Assembly: GCA_963850205.1 (NCBI GenBank)
Contig: CAWKKJ010000013.1
Coordinates: 62,001 to 126,000 of the forward strand
Direction of reading: 5' to 3'
Length of the DNA: 64,000 nucleotides
Source: JACVRW01 sp963850205
GTDB lineage: Bacteria > Actinomycetota > Thermoleophilia > Solirubrobacterales > Thermoleophilaceae
Shown piece after piece: positions 7,896-16,783 of this stretch (position 1 is its first letter; each line of letters starts with the position of its first letter). The position numbers were made by a program, and so were the translations under genes. A model generated the notes under the pieces. That model was not told the origin of the DNA. It worked only from the letters and a program-made list of their open reading frames with translations, and did not search any database.

Positions 7896-9035
7896 ATGGC
7901 TGAGAGCCAAGGCCTGTCGCTGCGCACCGACGCCCTCGACGTGATCGTCGAGCTGCTGGCGGAGCTGGACACCTCGCCGCCGCCCGGACCTTCCGACGGG
8001 GGCATCTACGACCGCCTCTGCGCCGCGATCTGCCGCCTCGCGTCGCTCGAGCGGGCCGGCCTGTTGCTCTACGACGATGCGCGCCAACTGGTGGTGCCGG
8101 TGGGCACACACGGGGTGGAGCCCGATCTGTTCACCGAGGTCTACGGCACGCTCGAGGAGACGCCCATCGCCCAGGTGGCCCTGGCCGAGGACCGCGTGGT
8201 CGAGGTGACCGGCGAGCTGGAGCGCTGGGTGCCGCACCGCTACGCCCTGCTGGGCGGTGTGGAGACGCTCACCTGCACGCCGATCTCGGCCGGCGGCCGC
8301 TGGCTGGGCGTGATCTTCGCCGACCGCGGCGGCGCCCGCTTCGAGCTCACCGACGAGGAGCGTCACGCGATGTGGACGCTCGGCAAGACCGCCGCCCTGG
8401 CGGCCAGCGTCCGGATCGCCACGAGCCAGCAGGCCCGCGCGCGGCTGCTCCAGTCGCGCATCGACCTGGCGCGGGACATCCACGAGCGCGTGGTGCAGCG
8501 CCTGTTCGGCGTGTCGCTCGTGCTCGGTTCCGAGGCCGCCCTGGACGACGAGGCCCGCCGGCGCTGCAGCGACGAGATGCACGCGGCGCTGGGCGACCTG
8601 CGGGACGCGCTCGCGCGCCCGCTTGCGCCGCCGAGCGTGGACACCGGCGCGACCCTGCGCGAGGAGCTGGCCCGGCTGGGACGGCATTACCACGACCTTC
8701 CCCTCGAGCTCGACTGGGACGAGGGCGCCGAGCTGCCCCAGGAGCTCGAGCCGCTGGCCCAGTCGGTGCTGGCGGAGGCCCTGCGCAACGCGCACAAGCA
8801 CGCGCGACCCTCGAGCGTGCGGGTGCACGTGGGTCAGGTGGACGGCACCTTCGTGCTCGAGGTTCGAAACGACGGCGCCACCGGCGGCACGAGGACGCGC
8901 GGCACCGGCATGGGCCTGCGCCTGGCCGCGGTCGAGGCGCTGCAGCGGGGCGGGGTGGTCGAGTTCGGTCCGGAGGAGGGCGGCGACTGGCGGGTGAAGC
9001 TCGTCCTGCCGGCGGGGGACGGGTCCGACCGGTGA
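7896..9035 (+). CDS. GAF-domain sensor histidine kinase (HisKA_3 type)
   Basis: A 379-residue cytosolic sensor kinase with no membrane segment. Residues ~20-170 form a GAF domain. Residues ~185-250 form a HisKA_3 dimerisation/phosphoacceptor domain with ARDIHERVVQRLFGVSL, phospho-His near residue 196. The end carries a HATPase_c domain with the N box EALRNAHKHARP and the G box RGTGMGLRLAAVEA. This resembles the NarX/DevS class that partners LuxR-type regulators. The response regulator starts inside its stop codon (GTGA), so the pair is co-translated. Upstream, GTAGCG and CGCTAC form an inverted repeat (7876-7892) containing a possible TAGCGT -10. The GAF ligand is unknown. Confidence 0.9.
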   Translation: MAESQGLSLRTDALDVIVELLAELDTSPPPGPSDGGIYDRLCAAICRLASLERAGLLLYDDARQLVVPVGTHGVEPDLFTEVYGTLEETPIAQVALAEDRVVEVTGELERWVPHRYALLGGVETLTCTPISAGGRWLGVIFADRGGARFELTDEERHAMWTLGKTAALAASVRIATSQQARARLLQSRIDLARDIHERVVQRLFGVSLVLGSEAALDDEARRRCSDEMHAALGDLRDALARPLAPPSVDTGATLREELARLGRHYHDLPLELDWDEGAELPQELEPLAQSVLAEALRNAHKHARPSSVRVHVGQVDGTFVLEVRNDGATGGTRTRGTGMGLRLAAVEALQRGGVVEFGPEEGGDWRVKLVLPAGDGSDR

Positions 9036-9637
9036 GCCCCGAGCGCAACCTGCGCGTGATGGTGGTCGACGACCACGACGTCGTGCACTGGGGCTTCCGG
9101 CTGCTCCTCACCGAGCAGCCCTGGGTGGAGCGCTGCCTGACGGCCACGAGCGTGAAGGAGGCGCTGGCGATGGCCAAGCGCTACGAGCCGCACGTGGCGC
9201 TGGTCGACCTGTTCCTCGGTGAGGAGTCCGGAGCGGAGCTGTGCGAGGCCCTGCGCCGCCAGTCCCCCCGCACCCGCGTGCTGCTGATCTCCGGCGCGGG
9301 CTGGATCTCGCCCCAGGCGGCCAAGGCGGCCGGCGCGGCCGGCTTCGTGTCGAAGGACTGGCCCGCCCACGACGTGGCCATGGCGGTGCGCATGGTGGGC
9401 CGGGGGATGACGGTCTTCGCGCCCCGGGCCGAGCAGCCCTCGGCGCCGCTGTCGGAGCGCGAGCGCGAGGTGCTCTCGCTGATGGCGTCGGGGGCCACCA
9501 ACAAGGAGATCGCCGACCGCCTCTTCCTCTCGCCCCACACGGTCAAGGAGCACACCAGCGCGCTGTACCGGAAGCTGGGGGTGCGCAACCGGGCGGAGGC
9601 GGTGCAGCGGGCGGAGCGGCTGGGGCTGACGGCGTAG
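9032..9637 (+). CDS. NarL/FixJ-family response regulator
   Basis: A 201-residue regulator from GTG 9032. The receiver domain (residues ~6-125) has the acidic pair DD at 13-14, phospho-acceptor D59 in VALVDLFL and the Lys in FVSKDW. The C-terminal LuxR-type HTH (LSEREREVLSLMASGATNKEIADRLF, then HTVKEHTSALYRKLGV) binds DNA. It is encoded with the GAF histidine kinase just upstream and is surely its partner. Downstream lies a 277-bp gene-free gap with inverted repeats. Targets are unknown. Confidence 0.93.
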   Translation: MSPERNLRVMVVDDHDVVHWGFRLLLTEQPWVERCLTATSVKEALAMAKRYEPHVALVDLFLGEESGAELCEALRRQSPRTRVLLISGAGWISPQAAKAAGAAGFVSKDWPAHDVAMAVRMVGRGMTVFAPRAEQPSAPLSEREREVLSLMASGATNKEIADRLFLSPHTVKEHTSALYRKLGVRNRAEAVQRAERLGLTA

Positions 9638-9914
9638 GAGCTCAGCTCGGAGCCCGGCTGCCAGTTCGGGCCGCGCTCGGTTTGGGCCCGCGCGCCGACA
9701 AGAACCTCATGCCAGCGGAGCGCTCGGCGTTCCGCATGAGGTTCGTGCTGCACGGCTCGCGGAACCTCATGCAGATGTGACGTGATCACGTTCTGCATGA
9801 CGTTTTGGTCGCGGGCTTGCGCGGGTGGCGGCGCCCCGCCCGCCGGGCGCCCGGCCAGCCGGGCTTGACGAGTTTGCCCCCGCCAGGCGAGGAAAACTCG
9901 TCGAGCCCCCGGAT
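9638..9914. repeat. Gene-free gap with AACCTCATGC inverted repeats (REP-like)
   Basis: This gap lies between two convergent genes. GAACCTCATGC (9702-9712) and GCATGAGGTTC (9734-9744) form a perfect 11-bp inverted repeat with a 21-nt loop. A third copy, GAACCTCATGC, lies at 9762-9772, and a looser TTCTGCATGACGTT follows at 9791-9804. The same half-site and the same loop end (TTCCGCATGAG) recur at 46195-46269 after another operon end. Position after stop codons fits a REP-like element or a structured terminator. No coding potential of note. Confidence 0.6.
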
Positions 9915-10535
9915 CTACACCCTCGGCCGCTCGTTCACGCGCTCGATCCAGCCGTCCAGGCGCGGGTGGCGGCCGCCCAGCTGCAGGTGCTCCTCCAGGA
10001 TGAGGTGGAAGCGCTCGTCGTCGGCCGGATCGCGCAGCCGGGCGAACTTGAGGAAGGGAAAGGCGGCGCAGTCGGCCGCCGAGAACTCGCCGAACAGGTG
10101 GTCGCGCCCAGCCAGCAGCGACTCGAACACCTCGAGCCAGGCCCGCATGCGCGACGCGTGGTCGTCGATCCGCCGCCGGTCCTGCTCGGCCTCGGGCTTC
10201 TCGAGCTCCTCCTCGATCGCGTTCGGGGCGGTCTTCCAGACCTCGTTGAACCACTCCAGGAACACGTCCAGCTCGGCCCGCCGCGCCGGGTCGGCAAAGA
10301 ACAGGGGTGGATCCGGGTAGCGGCGCTCGAGGTGGCGCAGGATGGCCGTGGAGTCCGCCACCACCTCGCCGTCGTCGACGATTACCGGCACGAGGCCCTG
10401 ACCGCTCACCTCGACCACGGGTGACCGGTCCGCGTAGTCGATCTCCACCGATTCCACCTCGAGGCCCTTGTGCGCCAGCGCCAGCGCCACCCGCTCGACG
10501 TTGGTGGAAAAGGGGGCGCGATAGAGGCGAATCAC
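9915..10535 (-). CDS. Glutathione-S-transferase-like protein
   Basis: A 206-residue protein from GTG 10535: a thioredoxin-fold N-terminal domain (MIRLYRAPFSTNVERVALAL, with the GLVPVIVDDGEVVADSTAILRHLERRYP glutathione-binding region) and an all-helical C-terminal domain. The Ser/Asn in APFSTN occupy the usual activating position. Actinobacteria generally lack glutathione, so the true thiol may be mycothiol or the protein may act in another way. It is convergent with the response regulator and divergent from fabD. Confidence 0.85.
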   Translation of the reverse strand: MIRLYRAPFSTNVERVALALAHKGLEVESVEIDYADRSPVVEVSGQGLVPVIVDDGEVVADSTAILRHLERRYPDPPLFFADPARRAELDVFLEWFNEVWKTAPNAIEEELEKPEAEQDRRRIDDHASRMRAWLEVFESLLAGRDHLFGEFSAADCAAFPFLKFARLRDPADDERFHLILEEHLQLGGRHPRLDGWIERVNERPRV

Positions 10536-10643
10536 TGCAAGGACTGTGCCACGACCCCCCCTTGTTCGCCCCTGACCCCCCCGACCGGGGGGTACGGCCC
10601 TGAGGCGTGGTACCGGTGGCCGCCCTTCGGAATAGTTGAAGCA
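10536..10643. promoter_or_regulatory. Intergenic region upstream of the fatty-acid operon
   Basis: The 108 bp between the GST-like gene and fabD hold a GC palindrome, CCCCCC-GA-CCGGGGGG, near 10577-10592, and an AATAGT hexamer (near 10631-10636) about 7 nt before the fabD ATG. The latter could be a -10 for a leaderless fab transcript. The palindrome is a candidate operator. Weak evidence. Confidence 0.3.
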
Positions 10644-11510
10644 ATGGGCCGAAACGGACGTACAGCCTTGCTATTTCCCGGCCAGGGAAGCCAGACGGAC
10701 GATATGCGCGAGCAGGTCGAGAGCCAGCGGCCCGACCTGCTCGAGCTGGCGCGAGCGGAGGTCTCCGACGACCTCTTCGAGCGCGCCGGCGACGGCACCG
10801 CCTGGGCCCAGCCGGCCATCTTCTGCGCCGCACTCGCAGGCTTCGACTTGCTCCGTGATCGGGTGGAGCCGGACCTTATGGCCGGCCACTCCCTCGGGGA
10901 GATCGCGGCGCTGGCGGCCGCGGACGCGCTCACCGCGGAGGACGGTCTCCGTCTGGTGGCCGCCCGCGGCCGCCTCATGCAGCAGGCGGCCGAGGCCGGC
11001 GAAGGCGGGATGCTCGCCGTTCGCGCGCGGGAGCGCGCGCCCGTCGAGCAGGTCGCCGACGCCTGTGGCCTCACGGTCGCCAACGACAACGCCCCGGATC
11101 AGCTGGTGCTCTCCGGCGCCGACGAGGGCCTCGCCGAGGCCGAGACGCGCCTCGGCGAGCAGGGCATCCGGGCCAAGCGCCTGCCGGTCGCGGGCGCTTT
11201 CCACTCGCCGCTGATGGAGCCGGCCGTCGAGCCGTTCCGCGAGCTCGTCCAGGCCACCGAGGTCCAGCCGCCGCGGGTCCCGGTGCTCTCGTGCGTGACC
11301 GCCGAGCCGTTCGACGACGTGCGCGAGCGCCTGGTCGAGGCGATCACCCGCCCGGTGCGGTGGCTCGAGGTCACCCAGGAGCTCGAGCGGCGCGGGACCA
11401 CGCACTTCGTGGAGACCGGCCCGGGCAAGGTGCTCACCGGCCTGGTGCGCAAGTCGCTGGGCGACGTGGACGCCGAGGCTCCGCTCGCCATGGAGGCCGC
11501 CCGTGTCTAG
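10644..11510 (+). CDS. fabD: Malonyl-CoA:ACP transacylase
   Basis: A 288-residue enzyme loading malonyl groups onto acyl carrier protein, first gene of the type II fatty-acid operon. It has FPGQGSQ near the N-terminus, the active-site GHSLGE (Ser83), and GAFHSPLM with the catalytic His. The start is set at ATG 10644 (MGRNGRTALLFPGQGSQ); the frame is open upstream but has no domain content. It overlaps fabH by 8 bp, indicating coupled translation. Confidence 0.95.
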   Translation: MGRNGRTALLFPGQGSQTDDMREQVESQRPDLLELARAEVSDDLFERAGDGTAWAQPAIFCAALAGFDLLRDRVEPDLMAGHSLGEIAALAAADALTAEDGLRLVAARGRLMQQAAEAGEGGMLAVRARERAPVEQVADACGLTVANDNAPDQLVLSGADEGLAEAETRLGEQGIRAKRLPVAGAFHSPLMEPAVEPFRELVQATEVQPPRVPVLSCVTAEPFDDVRERLVEAITRPVRWLEVTQELERRGTTHFVETGPGKVLTGLVRKSLGDVDAEAPLAMEAARV

Positions 11511-12504
11511 CCCGGAGCTCACGCGCTTCGCCCGCCGGCCGCCGGTACCCGAGGCCCGCACGCGCACCGCAGCGCTGGCCTCGGTGGCCATGGCCGTGCC
11601 CGAGCAGGTGATCGGCAACGACGTGATCGCCGAGGGCGCGGGGGTGACCGAGCAGTGGATCGTGCACCGCACGGGCGTCCGCGAGCGCCGCCATGTGCGC
11701 GAGGGCGAGCGCCTGGCCGACCTGGCGCTGGCCGCCGGCCGCGACGCCCTCGACGGAGCGAGCCTGCAGCCGACCGATCTCGACCTCGTGATCGTGGCCA
11801 CGATGGCCGCGGACGAGCTGACCCCCAACGCCGCGCCGCTGGTGGCCCACGAGCTGGGCGCCCACGGCGCCGGGGCGATGGACGTCGCGGCCGCCTGCAC
11901 CGGATACCTCTCCGGCCTCTCCCTGGCCACCGCGCAGGTCGAGGGCGGACGGGCCGACAACGTCCTGCTGATCGGCGCGGACGTGCTCAGCCGCTTCGTC
12001 GACCCTCGTGACCGGGGCACCGCGGCGCTCTTCGCCGACGGGGCCGGCGCCACCGTCGTGGCTCCCGCCGACGGGCGCGGGGGGCGCATCGGCCACATCG
12101 TGCTGCGCTCCGACGGCGCCGGGGCGCCGGCGATTCGTGCGCCCATCGGGGGCCCGATCGCCATGCAGGGCCATGACACCTTCAAGGCCGCCGTCCACCG
12201 CCTGTCCGAGTCGACCCTGGAGGCCACCGACCGCGAGGGCCTGGCCCTCGAGGACATCGACCTGTTCGTCTACCACCAGGCCAACGCGCGCATCCTCGCC
12301 GCGGTGGCGGAGCGGCTCGGCCTGGACACCGAGCGCGTGATCGACTGCATCGACCGCTACGGCAACACCTCGTCGGCCACGCTGCCGATCGCGCTCGCCG
12401 AGGCCCAGGAGCGGGGCATGCTCGAGCCGGGCGCGACGGTGCTGCTGGGCGCCTTCGGCGCGGGCTTCACCTGGGGCGCGGGGGTGGTCGAGTGGCCTCG
12501 ATGA
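11503..12504 (+). CDS. fabH: 3-oxoacyl-ACP synthase III
   Basis: A 333-residue condensing enzyme that starts fatty-acid synthesis from an acyl-CoA and malonyl-ACP. The triad is visible: Cys132 in AAACTGYLSG, His in VYHQAN and Asn in YGNTSSAT. It starts at GTG 11503 and carries about 20 residues before the thiolase fold. Primer choice (straight or branched) cannot be read. Its stop overlaps the fabG start. Confidence 0.94.
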   Translation: MSSPELTRFARRPPVPEARTRTAALASVAMAVPEQVIGNDVIAEGAGVTEQWIVHRTGVRERRHVREGERLADLALAAGRDALDGASLQPTDLDLVIVATMAADELTPNAAPLVAHELGAHGAGAMDVAAACTGYLSGLSLATAQVEGGRADNVLLIGADVLSRFVDPRDRGTAALFADGAGATVVAPADGRGGRIGHIVLRSDGAGAPAIRAPIGGPIAMQGHDTFKAAVHRLSESTLEATDREGLALEDIDLFVYHQANARILAAVAERLGLDTERVIDCIDRYGNTSSATLPIALAEAQERGMLEPGATVLLGAFGAGFTWGAGVVEWPR

Positions 12505-13235
12505 ACGGCAGGCCCGAGGGGAGCGCACTGGTGACCGGCGGCTCGCGCGGCATCGGCGCGGCCATCGCCCGCTCGCTCGCCAACGAGGGCTGGCCGGTGG
12601 GCATCAACTACCGCTCCGACTCCGATGCCGCCGAGGCCGTGGTCGAGGAGATCACCAGCGCCGGCGGGCGCGCGGTCGCCCTGCAGGGCGACATTGCCGA
12701 GCCCGAGACCGCGGACAAGCTCTTCAAGGCGCTGGAGGACGAGTTCGGCCCGGTGCTGATCCTGGTCAACAACGCCGGCGTCCGCGCCGACGGGCTCTCG
12801 CCCCAGATCGACGACGACGACTGGCACAAGGTGATCGACACGAACCTGTCGGCCGCCTTCCGGCTCACGCGCCGTGCCCTGCGGCCGATGCTCAAGGCCC
12901 GCTACGGGCGCGTGGTCAACATCGCCTCGATCGTCGGGCAGCGAGCCAACCCCGGCCAGGCCAACTACGCCGCATCCAAGGCCGGGCTCGTCGCCATGAC
13001 CAAGACTGTCGCCGCCGAAGTGGCGCGCCGCGGAGTGACCGTGAACGCCGTCGCCCCCGGGCTCATCGAGACCGACATGACCGAGGGAATCGGCGAGAAC
13101 CTCCTCGAACACGTACCCGCCCGCCGGCCCGGCACCCCCGACGAGGTGGCCGAGTGCGTGCGCTTCCTGGCGTCGGACGGCGCCGCGTACGTCACCGGCG
13201 TGTGCCTGACCGTCGACGGCGGACTGACCGCATAA
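12501..13235 (+). CDS. fabG: 3-oxoacyl-ACP reductase
   Basis: A 244-residue short-chain dehydrogenase reducing 3-oxoacyl-ACP with NADPH. It has TGGSRGIG (cofactor loop), NNAG, the Ser of SIVGQRANPGQANYAASK with the YxxxK pair, and VNAVAPGLIETDMT. The ATG at 12501 overlaps the fabH stop; a GTG at 12492 is an alternative adding three residues. Position between fabH and acpP makes the fatty-acid role clear. Confidence 0.94.
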   Translation: MNGRPEGSALVTGGSRGIGAAIARSLANEGWPVGINYRSDSDAAEAVVEEITSAGGRAVALQGDIAEPETADKLFKALEDEFGPVLILVNNAGVRADGLSPQIDDDDWHKVIDTNLSAAFRLTRRALRPMLKARYGRVVNIASIVGQRANPGQANYAASKAGLVAMTKTVAAEVARRGVTVNAVAPGLIETDMTEGIGENLLEHVPARRPGTPDEVAECVRFLASDGAAYVTGVCLTVDGGLTA

Positions 13236-13255
13236 CGATCACGAAGGAGAACCGA

Positions 13256-13504
13256 ATGGCAGCCACAGCAACGAGAGAAGAGATCGAGCAGCGTATGACC
13301 AAGGCGCTCGAGGAGTTCGGCGCCGAGCCCGATCAGATCACCCCCGACGCCGAGTTCGAGGCCCTGGACGTGGACTCCCTCGACCTCGTCGAGCTGGCCC
13401 AGATCGTCGAGGACGACTACGGCGTGCAGCTCAAGGGCGAGGACATGGAGGGCGTGAAGACCGTCCGGCAGGCCGTGGACCTGGTGGTTTCGAAGCTTTC
13501 ATGA
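13256..13504 (+). CDS. acpP: Acyl carrier protein
   Basis: An 82-residue acidic carrier that holds growing acyl chains on a phosphopantetheine arm. The attachment motif DVDSLDLVELA places the modified Ser at residue 41. A strong ribosome site, AAGGAG, lies 8 nt before the ATG, consistent with high expression; most other genes in this operon lack one and rely on overlap. Its stop overlaps the fabF ATG. Confidence 0.95.
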   Translation: MAATATREEIEQRMTKALEEFGAEPDQITPDAEFEALDVDSLDLVELAQIVEDDYGVQLKGEDMEGVKTVRQAVDLVVSKLS

Positions 13505-14703
13505 GCCGGGACGTCGTCATCACGGGCGTGGGCGCGGTAACGCCGCTGGGCGTCGGCGCCCGCACCCTGCACGAGCGCTGGAGCGCCGGGCGGTCGGGCA
13601 TCGAGGACGGCTATGGCCGTGCCAACGAGTTCGAGCCCAAGGAGCACCTCTCGGTCAAGGAGGTCCGCCGCTCGGACCGCTTCACCCAGTTCGCGCTGGC
13701 CGCCGCCAAGGAGGCGCTGGAGGACGCGGGCTGGGAGGACGGTCCGCCCGGCGATCCCGACCGCACCGCGTGCGTGATCGGCACGGGCATCGGAGGCATC
13801 GGAACGCTGGAGGGCCAGCACATCGTCATGCGCGATGAGGGCCCGGAGCGAGTATCGCCGCTGTCCATCCCGCTGCTGATGGCCAACGCCGCGTGCGGCG
13901 TGGTGGCCATGAAGTACGGCCTGCGCGGGCAGTCGTTCGGCACCGTGTCCGCCTGCGCGGCCGGAGCCCACGCGATCGGCATGGCCTCGCGCCTGATCGC
14001 CTACGGCGACGCCGACAGAGTCGTCACCGGCGGTAGCGAGTCCACCATCACGCCGCTGGCCACCACCGCCTTCGAGCGCATGGACGCGCTTTCGGACAGC
14101 GGTGTGTCGCGTCCCTTCGACAAGCGGCGCGACGGCTTCGTGATGGGCGAGGGCGCCGGCGTGCTGGTGCTGGAGTCCGAGGAGGCCGCCGAGGAGCGCG
14201 GCGCCCGGATCCTGGGCTACGTGCGCGGCTATGCCTCGACCTCCGATGCGCATCACCTGACCGCGCCCGAGCCGAGCGGCCGGGGAGCCGCCAAGGCCAT
14301 CGAGCTGGCGCTCAAGGACGCCGACCTCACCGTCGATGACGTGATCTACATCAACGCGCACGGTACCTCGACCCCGCTCAACGACCGGGCCGAGACCAAC
14401 GCCATCAAGGCCGCGCTCGGAGAGCAGCGCGCGGCCGAGCTGCCGGTCAGCTCGACCAAGTCGGCCATCGGCCACCTGCTCGGAGCCGCCGGTGCGGTGG
14501 AGGCCATCGCGACGCTGCTGGCGCTGCGGGACCGGATCGCTCCGCCGACCCTGAACTACGAGGAGCCCGACGAGGGGCTCGACCTGGACTACGTCCCCAA
14601 CGAGGCGCGGCCGCTGGAGAACGGCGACCGCCGCGCGATCGGTCTCTCGAACGCATTCGGGTTCGGGGGACACAACGCCGTGCTCTGCCTGGAGGCTTCA
14701 TGA
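13501..14703 (+). CDS. fabF: 3-oxoacyl-ACP synthase II
   Basis: A 400-residue elongating condensing enzyme. The Cys-His-His triad is present: Cys152 in GTVSACAAGAHAIG, His in NAHGTSTPLND and His in KSAIGHLLGAAG. The C-terminal NAFGFGGHNAVL is typical. It overlaps acpP upstream and the carboxyltransferase downstream (ATGA), so the three are translationally coupled. Confidence 0.95.
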   Translation: MSRDVVITGVGAVTPLGVGARTLHERWSAGRSGIEDGYGRANEFEPKEHLSVKEVRRSDRFTQFALAAAKEALEDAGWEDGPPGDPDRTACVIGTGIGGIGTLEGQHIVMRDEGPERVSPLSIPLLMANAACGVVAMKYGLRGQSFGTVSACAAGAHAIGMASRLIAYGDADRVVTGGSESTITPLATTAFERMDALSDSGVSRPFDKRRDGFVMGEGAGVLVLESEEAAEERGARILGYVRGYASTSDAHHLTAPEPSGRGAAKAIELALKDADLTVDDVIYINAHGTSTPLNDRAETNAIKAALGEQRAAELPVSSTKSAIGHLLGAAGAVEAIATLLALRDRIAPPTLNYEEPDEGLDLDYVPNEARPLENGDRRAIGLSNAFGFGGHNAVLCLEAS

Positions 14704-16175
14704 GCGCACTTGCCGAACGATCCGCCGCCCTCCGTCTCGTAGAGGAGGAGTCGCAAACTCTCAACGCGCAGGAGCGCCTGGAGGCGCTCTGCGACCCGGG
14801 ATCGCTGCACGTGATCCGCTCCGCCGTGCTTCCGCGCCGCGAGTCGAAGCGCATGCGCGCCGGCGACGGCGTGGTGGGCGCGTCCGGCACCGTCGGGGGC
14901 CGGCCCGTGTACTGCTACGCCCAGGATCAGAGCTTCGTGGGCGGCTCGCTGGGTGAGGCTCACGCCGAGACGATCATCCGCGTCATGCGCCTCGCCGGCC
15001 GCGCCGGCGCCCCGCTGGTGGGCTTCGTGGCCTCGGGCGGCGCGCGGATGGACGACGGCCTGGCCGCGCTGGGCGGCTACGGGCGCATCTTCCGCGAGAC
15101 CGTGGCGCTCTCCGGCCGGGTCCCTCAGATCTCCGTGATCACTGGACTCTCGGCGGGCGGCGGCGCGTATTCGCCTGCCCTCACCGACTTCGTGGTGATG
15201 ACGGGCGAGTCGGCCATGTTCCTCACCGGCCCCGGCATCGTCAACGAGGTGACCGGCGAGTCGGTGGACGCGGCCGGCCTCGGAGGCCCGAAGGTGCACG
15301 AGAAGAACGGCGTCTGCCAGTTCGTCACCGAGAACGACGTCGAGGCCACCCGCCTGGTGCGCGACCTCCTCGCCCACCTGCCCCAGAAGGCGGGCGACGA
15401 TCTGCCGCACGCGGCGCCGGCCGACCCGAAGAAGTCCAACCCCGCAGCCGTCGTGCCGGCGGCCGCGCGCAAGGTCTACGACGTGCGCGGCGTGATCGAG
15501 ACCCTGGTGGACGGCGGCAGTCACCTCGAGGTCTCCGAGCGCTGGGCGCGCAATATGGTGACCACGCTCGCTCGCATCGACGGGCGGCCTGTGGGCGTCA
15601 TCGCCAACCAGCCCTGGTACCTGGGCGGCGTGATCGACGCGGCGGCGGCTCAGAAGGCGGCCAAGTTCGTGCGCACCTGCAACGCCTTCGGGCTGCCGCT
15701 GGTGGTGCTGGTGGACACGCCGGGCTTCCTGCCCGGGACAAAGCAGGAGGGACAGGGCGTCATCCGCCACGGCGCGAAGCTGCTGCACGCGTTCGCCGAG
15801 GCCGTGGTCCCGAAGGTGACCGTGGTGCTGCGCAAGGCCTTCGGCGGCGGGTACATCACCATGAACTCGCGCGACCTCGGCGCCGACCTCGCCCTGGCCT
15901 GGCCGGACGCGGAGATCGGGGTCATGGGCCCCAAGCAGGCGGTGGGCATCGTCAACCGCAAGGACATCGCCGCGGCTGACGACCCGGAGGCCGAGCACAA
16001 GCGGCTGGCCGAGGAATACGCCGGCGAGCAGCTGTCGGCCGAGGTTGCCGCCCGCGAGGGCTTCATCGACGAGTTGGTCGAGCCCCATGAGACCCGCGGT
16101 CGCCTGGGCGGCGCCCTGGCCGCGCTGTCCCACGGCGGGCGCTTCGGGAACGGTCCGGGGAACATTCCTCTGTGA
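14700..16175 (+). CDS. Acyl-CoA carboxylase beta (carboxyltransferase) subunit
   Basis: A 491-residue carboxyltransferase with both halves of the crotonase-like fold: the N-terminal half with FVASGGARMDDGLAALGGYG and the C-terminal half with VDTPGFLPGTKQEGQGVIRHGAKLL. It would move CO2 from biotin to acetyl-CoA or propionyl-CoA, making extender units for the operon. It resembles the single-chain PccB/AccD types of actinobacteria more than split AccA and AccD. The biotin carboxylase subunit is not in the window. A 20-residue hinge rich in Ala and Pro (near residues 235-255) links the halves. Confidence 0.9.
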   Translation: MSALAERSAALRLVEEESQTLNAQERLEALCDPGSLHVIRSAVLPRRESKRMRAGDGVVGASGTVGGRPVYCYAQDQSFVGGSLGEAHAETIIRVMRLAGRAGAPLVGFVASGGARMDDGLAALGGYGRIFRETVALSGRVPQISVITGLSAGGGAYSPALTDFVVMTGESAMFLTGPGIVNEVTGESVDAAGLGGPKVHEKNGVCQFVTENDVEATRLVRDLLAHLPQKAGDDLPHAAPADPKKSNPAAVVPAAARKVYDVRGVIETLVDGGSHLEVSERWARNMVTTLARIDGRPVGVIANQPWYLGGVIDAAAAQKAAKFVRTCNAFGLPLVVLVDTPGFLPGTKQEGQGVIRHGAKLLHAFAEAVVPKVTVVLRKAFGGGYITMNSRDLGADLALAWPDAEIGVMGPKQAVGIVNRKDIAAADDPEAEHKRLAEEYAGEQLSAEVAAREGFIDELVEPHETRGRLGGALAALSHGGRFGNGPGNIPL

Positions 16176-16783
16176 GCCGGTCGATCGACAGCTACGTCGC
16201 CCTGGGCGACAGCTTCACGGCCGGCCTGGAGCCGGGCGAGGAGCGCTGGCCCGACGCCCTGGCCCGGGCGCTGGGGCGCAACGTGCGCTACGAGAACCTG
16301 GCCGAGGTGGGCGCCACCAGCGAGAAGGTGGAGCAGGAGCAGATCCCGCGGGCGGTGGAGCTGCGCCCACGGCTGATCACGCTGATCTGCGGGGCCAACG
16401 ACGTGCTCGAGAGCACGCGTCCCGACCCCGGCGAGTACGCCATCCGCCTCTCGCGCATGTTCGCCCGCCTCCACAGGGACGTTCCCGACGCGGAGATCCT
16501 CACCGCCACCTATCCCGACATCAGCCGCTTCCTCGACCTCCGGCCCCGCTCACGCGAGCGGGTGGAGAAGGGGATGCAGCGCTACAACGCGGCTTGCCGC
16601 ATGGTGGCCGGCCGCCACGGGGTGCCGCTGTTGGAGGGCTTCGATCATCCGGCGGCCGAGGAGCGGGCCACGTTCGCCTCCGACGGCTTCCACCCCTCGC
16701 AGGAGGGCCATCGGCGCGCGGCCGCCGAGATGGTGGACGTGCTCCGCCGGCGGCTGCGCCGGCGCGGAACCGCGGTGGCATGA
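16172..16783 (+). CDS. SGNH/GDSL-family hydrolase
   Basis: A 203-residue esterase or lipase of the SGNH fold, with no signal peptide. Block I is YVALGDSFTAG (nucleophile Ser14), block III is GANDVLES (oxyanion Asn) and block V is DGFHPS (Asp and His). It starts at GTG 16172, overlapping the carboxyltransferase stop, and its stop overlaps the MaoC gene, so it is fully embedded in the fatty-acid operon. A role in acyl release or lipid turnover is an inference from that position. Confidence 0.88.
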   Translation: MSRSIDSYVALGDSFTAGLEPGEERWPDALARALGRNVRYENLAEVGATSEKVEQEQIPRAVELRPRLITLICGANDVLESTRPDPGEYAIRLSRMFARLHRDVPDAEILTATYPDISRFLDLRPRSRERVEKGMQRYNAACRMVAGRHGVPLLEGFDHPAAEERATFASDGFHPSQEGHRRAAAEMVDVLRRRLRRRGTAVA

